Source: Cricetomys ansorgei (Eukaryota; Chordata; Mammalia; Rodentia; Nesomyidae). Taken from it: 64,000 nt of DNA. The translations under genes were made by a program, and so were the position numbers. Positions 19,435-34,400 of this stretch are shown in pieces. Location of the stretch: positions 3,254,001-3,318,000 of the forward strand of contig JAMJFZ010004031.1 in the NCBI GenBank assembly GCA_026225945.1, written 5' to 3'. Under the pieces are notes generated by a model. It was given only the letters and a program-made list of their open reading frames with translations, was not told the DNA's origin and did no database searches. The stretch's first letter is position 1, and each line of letters starts with the position of its first letter.

Positions 19435-22400
19435 CTGAAAACAGATCAGACAACCACATCAAATACCTAATCAGTGGACAATACTTTTTAAAGCTTTGCC
19501 CCAGGTTACACTAGTCGTAAAAAGAGTTGCGCTCAGTGATGCCCAGGGTGGGGCATGAAGGGTTAACAATACTCGACTTCTCAGTGATATATACACCCCT
19601 CCCCCACACAAACTGGCATTCAATATCTTATGCATTTTTCCCAAATGAACTCTTTCAGTGAAGTTAGAATAAACGTGAGATCAGTATTAAACATTCAGCT
19701 AGGGATTAAAAATAAGAACAGTAAACACTGAACCTAATTGGCTTTGAGACAAAAAAGACATTCTGAGTAGTTTACTATTGGCAATTACTAAAGGCTTACC
19801 TTCCACATAACACATGAAATTAACAGAAGTACAATAAGTCCAAGCAGCAAGCTGCTGGTAATGATCACGAGGGTGAAATGCCGCTTGGGTCTCTGATGAT
19901 GGAACCCTTCCAAGAGAACCTGCACAAATTAAGCAGGGCAAACACCTGCTCAGAAACAACAGTGCTGATGCTTCCCTTGAAAAACCTCCCCGGCTCATAC
20001 AGTGATCAGAACCACCACCCTGCCCTGTCCCCAGGAAGCCGTGACAACCGTTTAGCAGAAAGAGTGGGTTGAATGGGCTCTCTATCTCTGGCTCTCCCCT
20101 CAAGCCTTCCCATTCTCACTGCTGTCAAACCATATCCTCAAACAACTCTCCATGTAGTTTCCTTCAGCTGTGGTCACCTCTGGGTAAAGAGTAGAAGGTT
20201 CTCTCTGGCCTGGTCCCATGCTGACTCCTGACTCAGATCCCCAAAGGGCACTACTTCATAAACACTCCAGAGCTTTCTCTCACACAGAGTTCATGCAGCC
20301 CCTAAGAGGGCGATCTTACATGGGCAACGTTCTCATCCTTATTTAGTTCAATAACTTTTGGGTGTGGCTCTGGAAAAGCTGTTGCTTTTATTTCAAACTT
20401 GAGTGATGACGTCTCATCCTGTTTTGAAAAGAAATCAACAGAGTTTGATTCGTAGTTTACGTCACAAAAACATGTCAATAGAAACACCACCTTTGCTATC
20501 CTAGAATTTCTGTAATGTACTGAAATGTAATGGGTTTCTTTGGGCTCAAAGGTATGATTCTCTATTTCATAGAATCCCTTTTTTTTTCAAATGTGGCTAT
20601 GTTGCAAAATCACTTGATTTAAGTATTTTGGGGCCAGGTCATATTATATACTAAGTTATTTGTGATCAATATAATTTTCTCAGCGATATTAAACTTTACC
20701 CTCCAACAGGACTTCTTGACCTGGTAAAAATTCCCTCAGGTTCGCTTTTTTAACTTGTTTCTAAAGGAAATACAGGCATCCTACTTTGTGTCTTAGTGAC
20801 AACATCTTGTACTAATGATAATAAAATCCAAGTAAAAGATCATCATCTGTCGGCGAATTCTGAACTTTGGTACTGGAGCTAGGAAGTTTATAACAGAATC
20901 CATAAAACATGTGGATCTGTGAATGGGCTTTACAGATTTCCATGGATGTTTAAAAAATATCCACTTGTGCATTTATAGGGGTGGGTAAGAATATAGAATT
21001 TAGATATAATTTTAAAGATGAATAATTCTGTTTCTCTGCTTTTGTGCACACGTGGAGGTAGACAATAACTTGTTGGGTGAGGTTTTACTACCATGTGGTT
21101 CTTGGTCATCCAATTCAGGTCGTCACTCTTGATGGAAGTGTTTTTAAACACTGAACAATTTTGCCAACCCTATTCCTGTTTCTCTTTTGAAACAGGATCT
21201 CATGCAGTCCAGGCTGGTTTCCAGCTTTTGCCTTGTTAGCCGAGAATAACCTTGAATTTCTAATTTCACTGCCTCGTAAGTGCCAGAATTATAGGATTGC
21301 AACACCGCACAGGCAGTTCATGCCAGTGCTGAGGATTGAGCACAGGGCCGTGTGCAGGTTAGGTAACCACTCCAGCTGAGCTCCACCTTGGTCTCCAGAT
21401 TCTTAAAAAGGTCTATTGCCCACAAATGCTAAAATCTACTGGGCGAAGGTTACTTGACATTTTGCTAGAAATTACAAACTTTACCTAGACCTACAGCTTC
21501 CTTTCAACAGGAGGACTGATCCCCCCAGGGACAGTTCTAGGGTCTGGGGACACCCTTGACTGTAGGGATGTGAGTAGTGTCAGGAACTGCATGGTGTGTA
21601 GGGCACTGTTGAATGCCCAGCAGTGCGAACGACAGCCTGACAACAAAGGGTTTTCTGTCCATGATGTCGGTAGCGCCAGTACTGAGAAACTTGGGACATG
21701 TGAGAGGCAGCGATCAAGGCTGAAAGGCTCGCTGGTCCTGTGACTTCAAAACACATCCGAAGCTAAGAGGAGTGGGCAGCTCTCCTTTCACTGTCTGACC
21801 ACTGTGTGGCAATTTTAAAAAACACCACTGGACATGTAACAGCTCCATTTCTTTTGGCTATCATGGGCCAAAAGGATAAAAACTAAAAAAGACGGTGACC
21901 AAGATTCATGTCACTTAATCTGCAACTCCGTTGGCTGGCCTTATCTACAGCGGCCACTGCCTAATATTATCCACACTGGCCAGACAAGAAAGCTAGAAAA
22001 ATGCTTCACGTTTTCTCCTATCATCTGAGGGCTCTTTGTAAAACATGTGCTCTTTAAGAGGAAAAAAAAAATCCAAAATGCATTTTTAATATGAAGTTTT
22101 AAAGTTTGTTATTTTTGTTACTGAATTTTGTTAAAAGTTGATTTTTTTTTTTTTTTTTTTTTTGGAGCTGAGCCTCATGTGATACAAGAGGGTCTTGAAC
22201 CCTCTATGTAGCTGATGACGATCTTAAGCTTGTGATCCTCCTGCCTCTACCTGTGGAATGCTGGGAGTACAGACATGAGCCACCACACCCAGGTTTAGTT
22301 GATACCTTTTGATGCTTTAGTTTGACTTTCTTTGAAGTCGAATCTTAATTTTTTTCTCGGCTTTAGTTTTTAATATATTTCAAAGGGTAACTTAAGGTTA

Positions 22401-25400
22401 TGTGAACTGATAGGGTACTCAAATTCTTCTCTTTAATTAAGGTTCATAGACACTGGCATGCTTTCTAAACTAAACTCAGTGATTCCCATAGTTCATCTCT
22501 GTCAGTTGATGTAGTGAAGATGAGATTTGGACTTTGCTCCCGTATTGTATCCTTATCATTGTGATTTGTTAAATGTCTCCATACTATTCTATGTAAAAAA
22601 TGGCTGAGGTTATGGATCCATATTACAAAGTTATCCATATGATGTTAAACTCACCATTTCCAGGAGGAATGGCCGGCCTTCCAGCTGGATGTGAACACTG
22701 GCTTCCTTCCCACTTTCCATTTTCCCGAAATTGCATAAGAAATCTAAACAGTATAGATCAGCTTTCGTGCAATACTTGAAAAGAATGTAAAAACACCACA
22801 TTAAAATTTTCTACATTAAAAAAAAAAATAGCAGCTGGGGAAGACAGCTCAACAGATAGAATGCTTGCCATGGGAGCATGAGGACAAGAGTTCGAATCCT
22901 GCAGAGCTGGGGGAGGTGGTATGTACCTGTAATCCCACTGTCTCTGCCGCAGGATTCTGGGAGATAAAGAGAACGCCAGCCTCACAACAACAAGGAGATT
23001 CTGCCTCAACTTAAAAGACGAGGACCCACACCTGGATTTGCTTTCTAAACGCTATGCGTGCACTGCAACCCAACTAAATTCTCTCACAAATTTTAAGTTT
23101 TAAAACATATTTCATGTGGATTAAAAATCTCCTTAGTGTGCCAGCAAGATGGCCCAGCAGCTGGTAAAAGTACTTGCTGCCAAACCTGAAGACCTGAGTT
23201 CAGATCCCCAGGACCTACAGGATGGAAGGATGGAAGAAGAGAACTGTCTCCTGTATGTTGTCCTCTGACCTCCACAGGGACACAGGGACATGGTTTTATG
23301 TACACACTCTCACAACTGAATATGATAAAATGCTTTTAAACGTCCTGAGTAGCATTTAGAAAACTGTCCTTTTTATAAACATCATCTTTTCTTTGTGGCA
23401 TTTAAAGCTCATCCTGTTTTAAATACAACAAGCATTTTTGTTTTATAAGCCATAACAGAGTATTCAAAGTGTAGCATGTCTGTCCTCATTCTTTGTACTG
23501 GAACCTTCTGGGACAGGATGAAAAGAAAGATGTGGAATTAGAGTCTCCATAGAGCCTTGTACAGGGTAAATGCCCAATCTCTCCAGTTTCTCTTATAATA
23601 TCACTAAAATGGGAAGAATGAGATCTTCTGCCATAAATGTGGCTTCCCAGGTGATTGGGTGTCAAGGGTTTCTAGTATAATGTCTAGTGTCACATGATGG
23701 GGAACATCTTTTAGGTAATGAAATCCTCTAACACATATAGCGCCCCCCACCCCCAGTCACATCAGTATGATGGCATGCTTATTCTTTACTAGTGAGAACA
23801 CCACCTTAGCATGTATCTCTTACCACTCCCCTGGCAGCTCAAACCTCCACTGAACTGATTTTTAAAAGTTTTAGTTCTTTGCAGGAAGACAGAAGTGCCT
23901 ATCTGAGGAGTGGAAACTTACCAAGAGCCTCTTATCAGTCTTTGATAAGAATGTGAGAATATCTATGAAGGTCCCCTTCCGTTGTGCTGATGCACACTCC
24001 TGTCCGTAAGATTTAAAATGGCACTGCCCCGTAGCCGTCTAAAGACAGAAAACAAGAGAAATGTCACCCCTCTTTGGAGAAAGCTGACACAACCTGGCTT
24101 TAAAAGTTTCAATTGATTATTTTTACTAAAATACATTAAGCGTCTCTGAGATTTTAAAAGTATTTTTGACAAAATTATTTGGGAAAGAGTAAATCTCTGG
24201 AAAGTCCACAAATAAAACCCTAACCAAATTATAGCAGGTCCTAGGCAGACAACATGGCCCAACTTTACTGAAATGGGGAAGAAAGCTGAACATTAGCCTA
24301 AGTTTAAAATTTCTTCAGTTTCACAAAACAATATATACTTCATAAAGCAAAATGTTAGTTATAAACCTTAGCATCTAAATCTGGAATTCAAGTAAGTTTA
24401 AAAAAAATAAAGATTTCAAACTCACTCAAGTAGGCTTTTCTGGTGATTGCTGTTTCTTGGTTCTGAGAGGTAAACATAAATCTCATTGACCAATGGGAAA
24501 AATAGCATAAGAACCAATTCAAATGTTTCCTTCCTGCTCTTGTCATAGTGGCTTCCAGCTTTATGGGTTAGTCTACTAACTAAACTATTTCTGCAGGTTC
24601 ATGTCCCAGAGGAAGTGGTGTAAAATGATTAATAAAGACAGAAGAATCAGGTTTTCTGATTGTATATGTCAATGCAGGTGCCACCTCTGGTCCACAGTTC
24701 TGAAGAGATATATTCTAGTCAAGGTGCTCTCAGTTAATGCATATGGAGTTCACAGCATTGACAAGTGTGACTGGAGCACGTGAACGGGAACCTCCATCTC
24801 CACAGCAGTACTTGGAATAAAGAGTTGATATTTAAGACATACTCAACATAGGTCAGAGAAAGGGAACATACATTTACCTGGACATCCAAAATGTTGAACA
24901 ACTTATCAGTTTGAGGGAGAAAAGCATTTGGTACCGTTATTTCCACACTAACATTTGGAGCCACGCTAATTCCAGTGTTTATGACCTGAGAAAGAAAGAA
25001 AAGCTAAACTGAGAAACCACTGAGCTCTGAGGCGAGCACTCACCAGCCAAAGTGGAGGGTGTGCAGTTGGCAGATACACAGCAAAGCAGACAGAATATCC
25101 ACTTAATCAGTTCAGATTAACATTATTTTAAATTTTTTTAGTACTTTTTGGCAGAATTTTGTTAGAAATCTACTCTTAAGGGATGACACTGACTTACAAA
25201 TTTGAGGTTATCTTGAACTACATATGAAACTCTGTCTTAAAATATAAAACCAGAGATGTCAACATTCATTTATATGCCACTATATATTTAAAGAATATCC
25301 TGTGAGGTGGACCAACAATCTATTTTTATTCAGATTAATTATGATGCTACTGCATTAAAAAAAATGGGAAATAACACATTACTTGGATTCCAGAAAAAAC

Positions 25401-28400
25401 AACAGGTTATTAACTCTTCCAAAAAATCATTTAAAGGGGTGGCGCATGGTTCTATAAGTGTGGGGATTACAGACCTGTGTAAAGGGGATATTGAGACAAA
25501 ACTTTTCCTACTCGGGAGTTTAATTTATAAAACCAATATAACAAATTGTTAAAAAGGTATGCCTGGGTGAAAAGGGGGTGACTGACAGACCAGAAGTTTT
25601 CTGAATGCATATGACCAGGATGAGCGAGGGTGCCCCAGAGCCTGGGACTGTGAGAGCTGCAGAGCCACAGCAGCACGAGCAGCTGCAGAGGAAAAGACGA
25701 GCGGGACCCGGGACTGCAGACCAGCAGCTATGCACCATCTCTCATCCCAAAGACCTCCAGGGACACCTGTGTGCAGGCTCCCCACACTTTTGATCTGCAA
25801 GTTTTCCGTCCCGCTTTGACTCCGTTACACTTTAATTAAAGCATATTTAAACAGCAACCGCAAAGTTATAAATAGACCTTCTAGAGTAAGGCTTTGGGTT
25901 CTGTTTTAGCTTATCAAAGCAAATACTCACTGAGTTCTCTTGAGCATTTCTTAGGTCTTCAGAGTACAAGACTGATATATTCCAACATAGTTGAAATATA
26001 AAGTAAACAAAACAACAAACACACAAGAAAAACTCAAGGGCATGTAGATTGATAGAACTGCATTTCAAGGGCCTTTTCAGTAGATCTAGGACAGGCCCTG
26101 GGAATTTGCAATTTGCATAGGTACCCTGAGTGCTTCCAAGAAGGTCCATCATGAAAAACATTATCTATCTAGTCTAAGACTTGTGTTCTCTACACTGCTA
26201 TACTCCTCAAACCATGCTTGGACAGTGCTCTTGATTAAAACAAATATTTTTGTAGACATTATCTCTTAACATCTGTGACACAGCCAAAATTTCTGCCTCA
26301 CAATTAGATTTTCAAAAATAACTTTTATATTAGTATGTTAATACTTCTTTATGATGGCAGTGTTTTTTAACGCTTTCTTTTTTAAAAAAAAAAAAAAAGG
26401 TTATTCAATACTTAAGTAGCTTGTCCTAATTCTGAAGCCTGGAAGACAGACTAACCACATTGACCCTAGAAAAGGAAAAGATAAATGTAATGTTGGGCCT
26501 GTTAAAGAGCCTGAACTACAGATTGCCTGATTTACCCCCAACTATGTCTTTGCTTGGTTTGTCCACCTTGAATGCATCTCCAGAAGAGTAAGCACATCCC
26601 CAGACTCTGACTACTCCGGACACTCAGATGTTAGAAAGAAAAATTGGACACAAGAAATGGGAAAAGCAACAGTAGCCTAGGAGGGAAAGGCCTGAGTCAC
26701 AGTACAGCAGAACTTGCAGCCAGCCATAGCCACTGAGGGATAGGAATTCCCCTGGAACAGGGCATCAAGACCACCCTTTCTTCCTTCCCATCTGTCACAA
26801 ACACCAGCATAACCAACTTGGCTTACATGGAAAGTGAAGTTCAGCTTCTCTGCCATGCATGCTTCTGGCTCGTTTTCTTCACTTGATCCATACACAAATG
26901 AAGTCGGGTTCACAAGCCTGACAGGAGCAAGGTCAACATGAACGTCCTGTCTTTCTGATGAAGGGCTATACAGTCTGTCTTCAGAGGTGGAATATAGCAC
27001 ATTTACAAGGCAACACGGAATTCTTTTGGCTTCTTGGTCAGCTAAAATATACTGATAAGACGGGAAGGCCATGTGCTCTGACCTTGGGACCATGCCTATT
27101 CTAACCAATACATGTACTTGCCCTCCCCACACCTGCTGGCTCATTGCCATTTTGTAAAATGATTCATGCAAATCTGACAAACCCAAGCTGAAGCCTTAAC
27201 TTTCCCTGGAGGTCTGGTAGCTCCATCTGACCTTTTTACTATTCCCTGATGGCAGCTGCTGCTGAACGTCAAATGTCTGGTGAACAAGCCAAACGCCAAC
27301 TTTTATGGTAAAGTTTTTGCTAGGATACAATTTTTTTTGAATTTTAAACCCACAATTAGACGATGTATGCTGAACAGCAAGCACTGAGAACGTGCTGGTC
27401 TGGGGAAGTCCCTGCTTCACAAGTGGCCCATACTCAGCAGCTAATAATAGGTAATTCCCAATTATGGGTCCAGGAGGCAGGAAGGGTATTAGAAATAATC
27501 CAACAACACATACTTGTGCAATTCACCCCTTGTTATCTTTGTCCCAAATACTACATGGTGAACCATGGAAATGGAGATGCTCATGAGAAAAACCAAGAAG
27601 CAGGGCGTACACTCAATGCTAGAAGATACGAGTCAGCTTTAATTTCCTTCCCCACTGGCTCTCAGGGCCTGCGTTTCTGAGGAGCACTCTCACCCTCCTT
27701 TATACAACTGAAGCTCAATTCATTCAGTGACACAAGCCAACACTACACAGTTGTGTGCCTTCTTCATGCATGGCTAAGATGATGAAGGGGTGCATTATAT
27801 TTAGATGAATAAATAAAAGCCCATCTGTCTATTTTCTTCTATAATTCATATCTTCTAGTGTTTTTAACAATGTGTGTATGTATCTAGCCTGAAGTGGGGA
27901 GGGCCCCCTGAGTTCCCCACCTGTAACCAAGAAGCTGTAGACAGCTAAGACTTTCTGGGAAGAAAGAGTCAGTATTATTTATGTATGTGGCACCAGGTAG
28001 GGATCACAATTCAGTGGGTAACCCCATATCCAGGAGTACGCAGAGAGCATAAATCGGAGTTTACGGGCTTTTTTTTTAAATGACATGAATTTGGGGGTAT
28101 TTAGGGAGGTAAAATGGATCTGGGAAGAGTTAGGGAGAGGAATTGATGGGTGAATATGATTGAAATACTCAGAGTTAAAATATTTTTTAAAAAAATACTT
28201 ATTTATGTACATTGGTATTTTGCCTGTGAGTATATCTGCGTAAGAGTGTTGGATTCTCTGGAACAGGAGTTACAGATAGTTTTGAGATGCTATGTGGGTG
28301 CTGGGAATTGAACCCAGGTCCTCCGGAAGAACAGCCAGTGCTCTTACCCACTGAGCCATCTCTCCAGCCTAGAGTTAAAATATTTTGTATGAAGTTATTA

Positions 28401-31400
28401 TTGGGCATGGTGATACGCGTGTGCATGCCTAACACTCAGAATGCGGAGCCAGAATGATCACCAGAAGTTCCAGAACACCTTCCCCATCTACACAAGTTGC
28501 AGGCCAGCCTGAACCACAGAGAGAAACTCTGTCAAAAATAACCAAACACAAATGTTTAAAACGCAGGCTAATAGTTTGGATAATCGCCAGCAGGGCCATT
28601 AGAGGTTTTGTTATTCCATGCTTTCATTCTTTATCTACACATTTTGAACCAGAGAAGGATCCACTCAGAAATTACCAAAACCACAAGGAAACAATAAAGC
28701 TGGCCCCAGGATTCTGACTGTAGAGCAATCTCCGGGGTTCAAGACTAAATAGGAGATACCCCACAGCCAGCTCTCTTATGTCTTAGTCATTTGCCACATA
28801 GGTAGCAGATAGATGTGGGCTCTGGAGAGTGGCAGTTCAGCCAAGTGCACAGTCCTTTGTGCCCCGCCCCCCAAACCTCCGTTACAGCCACTGGGTGCCG
28901 TGCCATAAGCTGCGTACTTCCTAACTGTATGCCCTTTGGGTGCAAGCGAAGGGCGACCATGACCTGATGAAAGCTTATTGGGGCTCTTCCAGTACAAAAT
29001 CTCCAGCAGCTGGCCCTGAGTTTGGTGTAGTATCAGAGCTGATTACAGAGTGGATTAAAATAATGAATCGCCAATCAAGCAACTGCACTCAGAGGCAATC
29101 GCAGAGACACAGTATCCTTTCCACTTAAACATGTTCAAACACACTTCTTTCATCAACAGAAGAGGGGGAAAGCAGTGGAAATCCTCTCTAATCCAGAGGC
29201 CTCTGTCTCTACTTACCCGTGCACAGTCAGCATAACCTCATACCTTAGAGGTATCACTAAAGTCACTTTGTTGTCCCTCACTTTGTCTATTTCTCCTTCA
29301 TTTTCGCTGTAGAAACAGAAAACCACATGAGAACCCAGCATCAGAGAGCACCAACTGCATACACAACTTAGTAGAGGGCTATTTAGTAGCACTGGGAGCA
29401 GGGTAGCAATAAAAAGAGAAGCGGCAGTAAGACATTGAAGGGCAGGGTTGGTAGGAATTGCTCTCATTTACACTGCTGCTGTCTATAAACAGGTATCAGA
29501 ACACAGAGTCACTGGTTCCTTAAAGCCATCGCCGGAGCGTAGCATGTCCTTGATGACAGTGGCTTCACACACACTGAGCCCTACCAGGAGGCGTGCACCG
29601 TGATGTTGAGATCCTCATCAGCCCTGCTGAGTGAGCTCACATCCAGGAGAAAGCTAATGTCTATCTGGAAAAAAGAGAGGAAAGACCCATTTTTTTTTTT
29701 TATTTAAAATGTATTTCTATAGATTAAATTTTACTTTTCCTAACTAGATTTTGTTTCTGTTTTTTTTTTTTTTTTTAAATTATTCGGGCTTTCTGCCAGA
29801 TCTTTTTTATGATTTTTTTCTTTTTTTTAAATTTTAGTTGACTGGTGTTTTGCCAGCTGTGAGGGTGTCAGATCCACTGGAACTGGAGTTACAGACAGTT
29901 GTGAGCTGCCACATGGGGTAACTGGGAATTGAACCCAGGTCCTCTGGAAGAGCAGCCAGTGCTCTTAACCACTGAGCCATCCATACAGCCCCAGTTTTGT
30001 TAAGGAAAACAGAAAGGAATATTCTAGATGTGGCTGTATCCCTCATTCAGTGATAAGACACGGAAACTGATGGGTTTAAAGCAGAAGCATTTCCCATGCA
30101 TCGCTTTTGGAAACAAAGCCTTCTCTGAATGTAGAGACTGGCAGGCCCAGAAGGACACCATTAGGGATGCTTTAACAACTTGGTTGAGGACTCTTGCCAA
30201 AAACACCTTTCTGTATAGCAGAGGTAACATGCCTGGCAGACAGGGCCACCTGGGGTGTATGTGTTGGGGGGGGGGGATTGGAAAAGAGTGAGCTGGCAAA
30301 AGGAATTCTGATTGAAAACATTCACTTGCTTATAGAGGTAAACAGGTCCCTGCTCCTCTCCCCACCTCACCGCACAAACAATGAACATCGCCCATCACCG
30401 TGAATATAAGCACAGAGCTCAAATACTTCGGGACAAGCTGGTCTCAGTCAGCTTCACGAGTAAGTTCAAAAATGCAATTTTAATGCAGCAGAAAGGTAGA
30501 CAGTAGGAAGACACATTCCTATTAGCAAATGAAAATTACAAATGCTAAATGCTTACCCTAGAGAGGCGATCCACATATATGTAACCGAGGCTGCAGGCAA
30601 GTTTCACTATGCCTGAGTTCTCTGACACTTCACAGTTTATTTGTTTATCTTCCTAAAGGAAAAAGATAAAAACAATTAGTCTATTTGTAAATTTACAGTA
30701 AATACGGTAAATTTATAGTAAGTGTTTATAGTAAAAATGCTTTTTATAGAAAAGAATTCTAGAAATATTTTCTTAGAAAACCGTTTTCTGCTTAGTGTGG
30801 GAGTAATATGTAGAATTATAATAAATGATAAACATGTGTATATATAGGCAATATGCATATAATAATCCCCACGTGGGTTCTCCTGGATGTGAGCTCTCAC
30901 GCTTTTCACTTCCTCCAAGAGGGAATTGGGAGCAAGGGCACCATGAAGTCCATATTTCCTTCTGTCTGATATATCTGAAATGTGTTTAAAGTATCTAATT
31001 GCAGTAATTACAATCATAATAGAAGCATATTAAAGTTTAGGCTCTGAGTACCTAGAATTTCTCCACCTGCTTTTGAAGTAGCTTCTCGGTGATCTAGAGA
31101 AAGGGGTAAATAGCTACTTTTAAAAGGTGAAAGGTCCCTGGGGTTAACTGGCTAGAGGATAGGGAGATCTCAAGGCAAATATGCGGGAGGCATTTCTCTT
31201 TGCAACTCGCCCTTACTAACACCTCACTGATGGGCTAAAGTGCAATAATTGGAGTGCTATAGTACTAAGATCTATGTGTACTCTAGGACCTGTCTTGAAA
31301 ACAGGATTTTAGGATTAAGGAAAGCTGATAGCTCAGCAGTATTGGACAAAGACTGAGAATCTCAACGTAAATTGTAGAGCAGGAATTCTAGATACTTAAC

Positions 31401-34400
31401 CTAGAGGAACACTATTGCTCTGAGATGAGCATCATTAGTATCTTAAAAACATGTGGCAGGGATGAAGTAATGATACCCAAGTAATCTCTCCTATCACTGG
31501 GAAGAAGGATGCTGACACTTAAATCCCAAAGAACTTGTGTCTCAGAGAAAGGGCGCGAAGAACATATCAAACTAACTGGGAGACTGATGGCTAAACATTA
31601 GGATAAAAAACTGCAGTTGTTAAACGGGTGGTGTATGCTTTAATCCCAGCATTCGGAAGGCAGAGGAGGTTTATCTCTGAGTTCGAGGCCAGCCTGGTGT
31701 ATATAGTGAGTTCCAGGACAGCTAGAGTTAAGACAGAGAAACCCTGTCTAGAAAAACAAAAAACAAAACAAAACTTCAGTTGTTTATACTAAATCTGTAG
31801 AGTAAATATAGCACTTACATTTGTTTTTAAACTTGAGCACATACTACGATTGTGGCTTCTAGCACTTACCAGGTCTAAGAGCTTAATGAAATAAAGGCCT
31901 GTGGGGAGTTGGATGTTCAGAGTTGTTTCATAAGCATCATCTCCAGCATTGAACAGGGACACATTTAGCATTATGGTCTTCATGCTCCCAACAGCAAGAT
32001 AGGTTTTATTTTCATATGGCCTAGAAATTAAGTAATGGAAGTAAAAACTCTCCATCCATATATAAAATATTCATGAATATAAACTATTAACTTAGAAAAC
32101 AACCATGGGATGATCTTATAATAATTATGGGATGATCTCATACAAACAGATTTAAATCTCTAATTGCTCATATTTCAGACGTGTTCAGCCAGCTGCTCCC
32201 CAAGAAAAGTTTAATACTGTTGTTTGATTTTTGATTAGTTATTATAAAATGGTCATTTGTTTTGATGCCCTTTTTGCTTGACTTACATTTCCTCATTATT
32301 TTGTAAAGTTTTTATTTAATCTTTAAAAAGACATTGAACTGGCTTCTACCCAAACCAAGGTATTAGAAGAGGGGAAGGTGAGGGAAAAGGAGAGTGAGAA
32401 AACATAAGAGGATCTGGGTGGAGGTAGAGCATAGAAGTGCTCAGCCTGCAGGTGGGACATACAGAGATCTGTTGAACTTGACGACATTTCTGATGCAGGT
32501 AGTTGGTTGCCTCTGACAAGACCTGGTTCAAATTCAAAGCAAAATCACAGAAATGCTTCAGTGTCCCGTGAATTGTAAAACAAAGGGCACTGGAGATCTA
32601 GACATGGGGGTACCTAGACATGCCAGCCTTCCAGGGGTGGGTTTCAGTTAGTTCAGCTAGGCCCTGGCGACTCCATCTGTAATAACAGTAAAATTACTGT
32701 TGGGTGAAGATTTGGATCAAGTATGTTCCGTGAAATCCCTAGAAAGTTTCAAATATGTGGAACTCAGAGCAGAATGAAGATGCTCAAAGCTACAGAGCTA
32801 GATTATTCTAAAGCCCCAAGTCAAAACAAAACTAACTCACGACCTTCCGTTACGGTATGCTGTGATTTTTCTAAACTTTCCCCATAGTCATCTAGTAATT
32901 CCAAAATTAGAAAAACTGGATTGATTAATTCAAGCTAGAGAAGGACCTACGCCAAGGCAACCAGGCGGAGACAGCCTAATGAGGAGAGGTGTGAAAGGAC
33001 AGCCTGTGAACACATTCAAGAGTTCTGATTTAAGGTAATACTTGGAGATGGGTGGATCACTGAGCAAAACTGGAAGTCGTCACACAGTAAGTCAGACACT
33101 GTGCTGCTTTGTGAGGGGGAGAAAAAGCGTATTGTTAAAATACATTTCCTCCCCTCACAGAACAGATAAATATTTGCAAATAACTGTAAGCAAATATTAG
33201 GCCTGCATGGAAATGGCTCGCGAGTGACGAGCTCTGAGAGGAGGAAGGACCTACTTTTGCCGTAGTAGGAGTGCGTCGCTATTCTGACCTTTTCCGTTCA
33301 TCGGATTATTCAGGTTTGCCACCTTACATGACCGCTTTGAAGATAAAGTCTGACCATTTCTGAGTCCGCGCGGGTTATACCTCTGGTTTCTGTTTCTCAC
33401 CCATCCTCTCCTTTCCCTCTGCTGTCGTGCCGACAGTGCCGGCTGCGCAAGTGCAAGAGCTGCCAGTGACTTTGGTGTGACCCTGGGGCCCTGAAGAGCC
33501 CACCCTCGCCTCACTCTCTACTGCACATGGCATTCCTTTGTTTAGCCGCATCTACCTGGAGACAGCTGCCCAAACACAAGATGCTTTCTGACGTCCTTCA
33601 AGCTCCCCTCCACCCTGAGCATCTCCTCATGCACCAGCCAAACTTGTACTTGCTCTTAAGAGTCAGCTGAAATAGCAGTAACACCCAGGAATCATAGATT
33701 TTACTATGCCAAACCACAGTTTTCTCTCACCACAAGTCTAAACTTTCATGGAAGCAAGAGGCTGGATCATGGCTAGGAGAGTTTTCTTAGGGCCTAGACA
33801 TATCGTTACTGTGTTTTTAAAAAATGAGTAACAGATGAAAAGGGTTGAGTTACACTCAGCAAGTGAAAAGCCAAAATTTTATGGTATGTATTATTTTCCT
33901 TTAAAGGCTTATGGAATCTTCTATATATATTCTGTGAAACTGTAGCTAGATAGCATGCTTGTCTGTTCTGAAATGACACAAACATTTCAACTGTCTCACC
34001 AAGATATGCAATGTCCAATACTACAGAACCATGTGATCTCCACCGAGTCCACCTCCATGTCTTACTAGGACATAGCTCCTAAAATGACCAGATTAATGAC
34101 ATGATGTAACTAAGGCAAAATCATTGCTGGAAAGGGAAAATTACTTTCCAAAATTATTAAGTCTTCTGAATCTCAGAGCAGATAAACAAAGTTGTAGTTT
34201 AGAATCCTTTCCCCAACACTTAAAACCCTAATAGTATATCCTAAAAAACTGGGCCACTTACTACCTAAAGATCCTACCCATTATTCTGACCCTTTCCCAT
34301 AATGAAGCTGTTTCTATAGAAGGAAGCAAATGTTCTAACATGCAACTCACTATGATAAACAGAATACAGGCATGAAGCTGGCACCCAATCAAAAAGACAC

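Larger units (their letters stand above)
20419..22654. other. Itga4 intron with two SINEs
   Basis: It contains an antisense B4-like element (21180-21395) and an antisense B1 (22141-22300). The rest is unassigned. Confidence 0.5.
26918..29216. other. Itga4 intron with L1 end and SINEs
   Basis: It carries an L1 3' end (27885-28195), an antisense B2 (28195-28370) and a degenerate B1 (28400-28555). The first 500 bp (26918-27420) is largely open on the - strand and unassigned. Confidence 0.45.
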
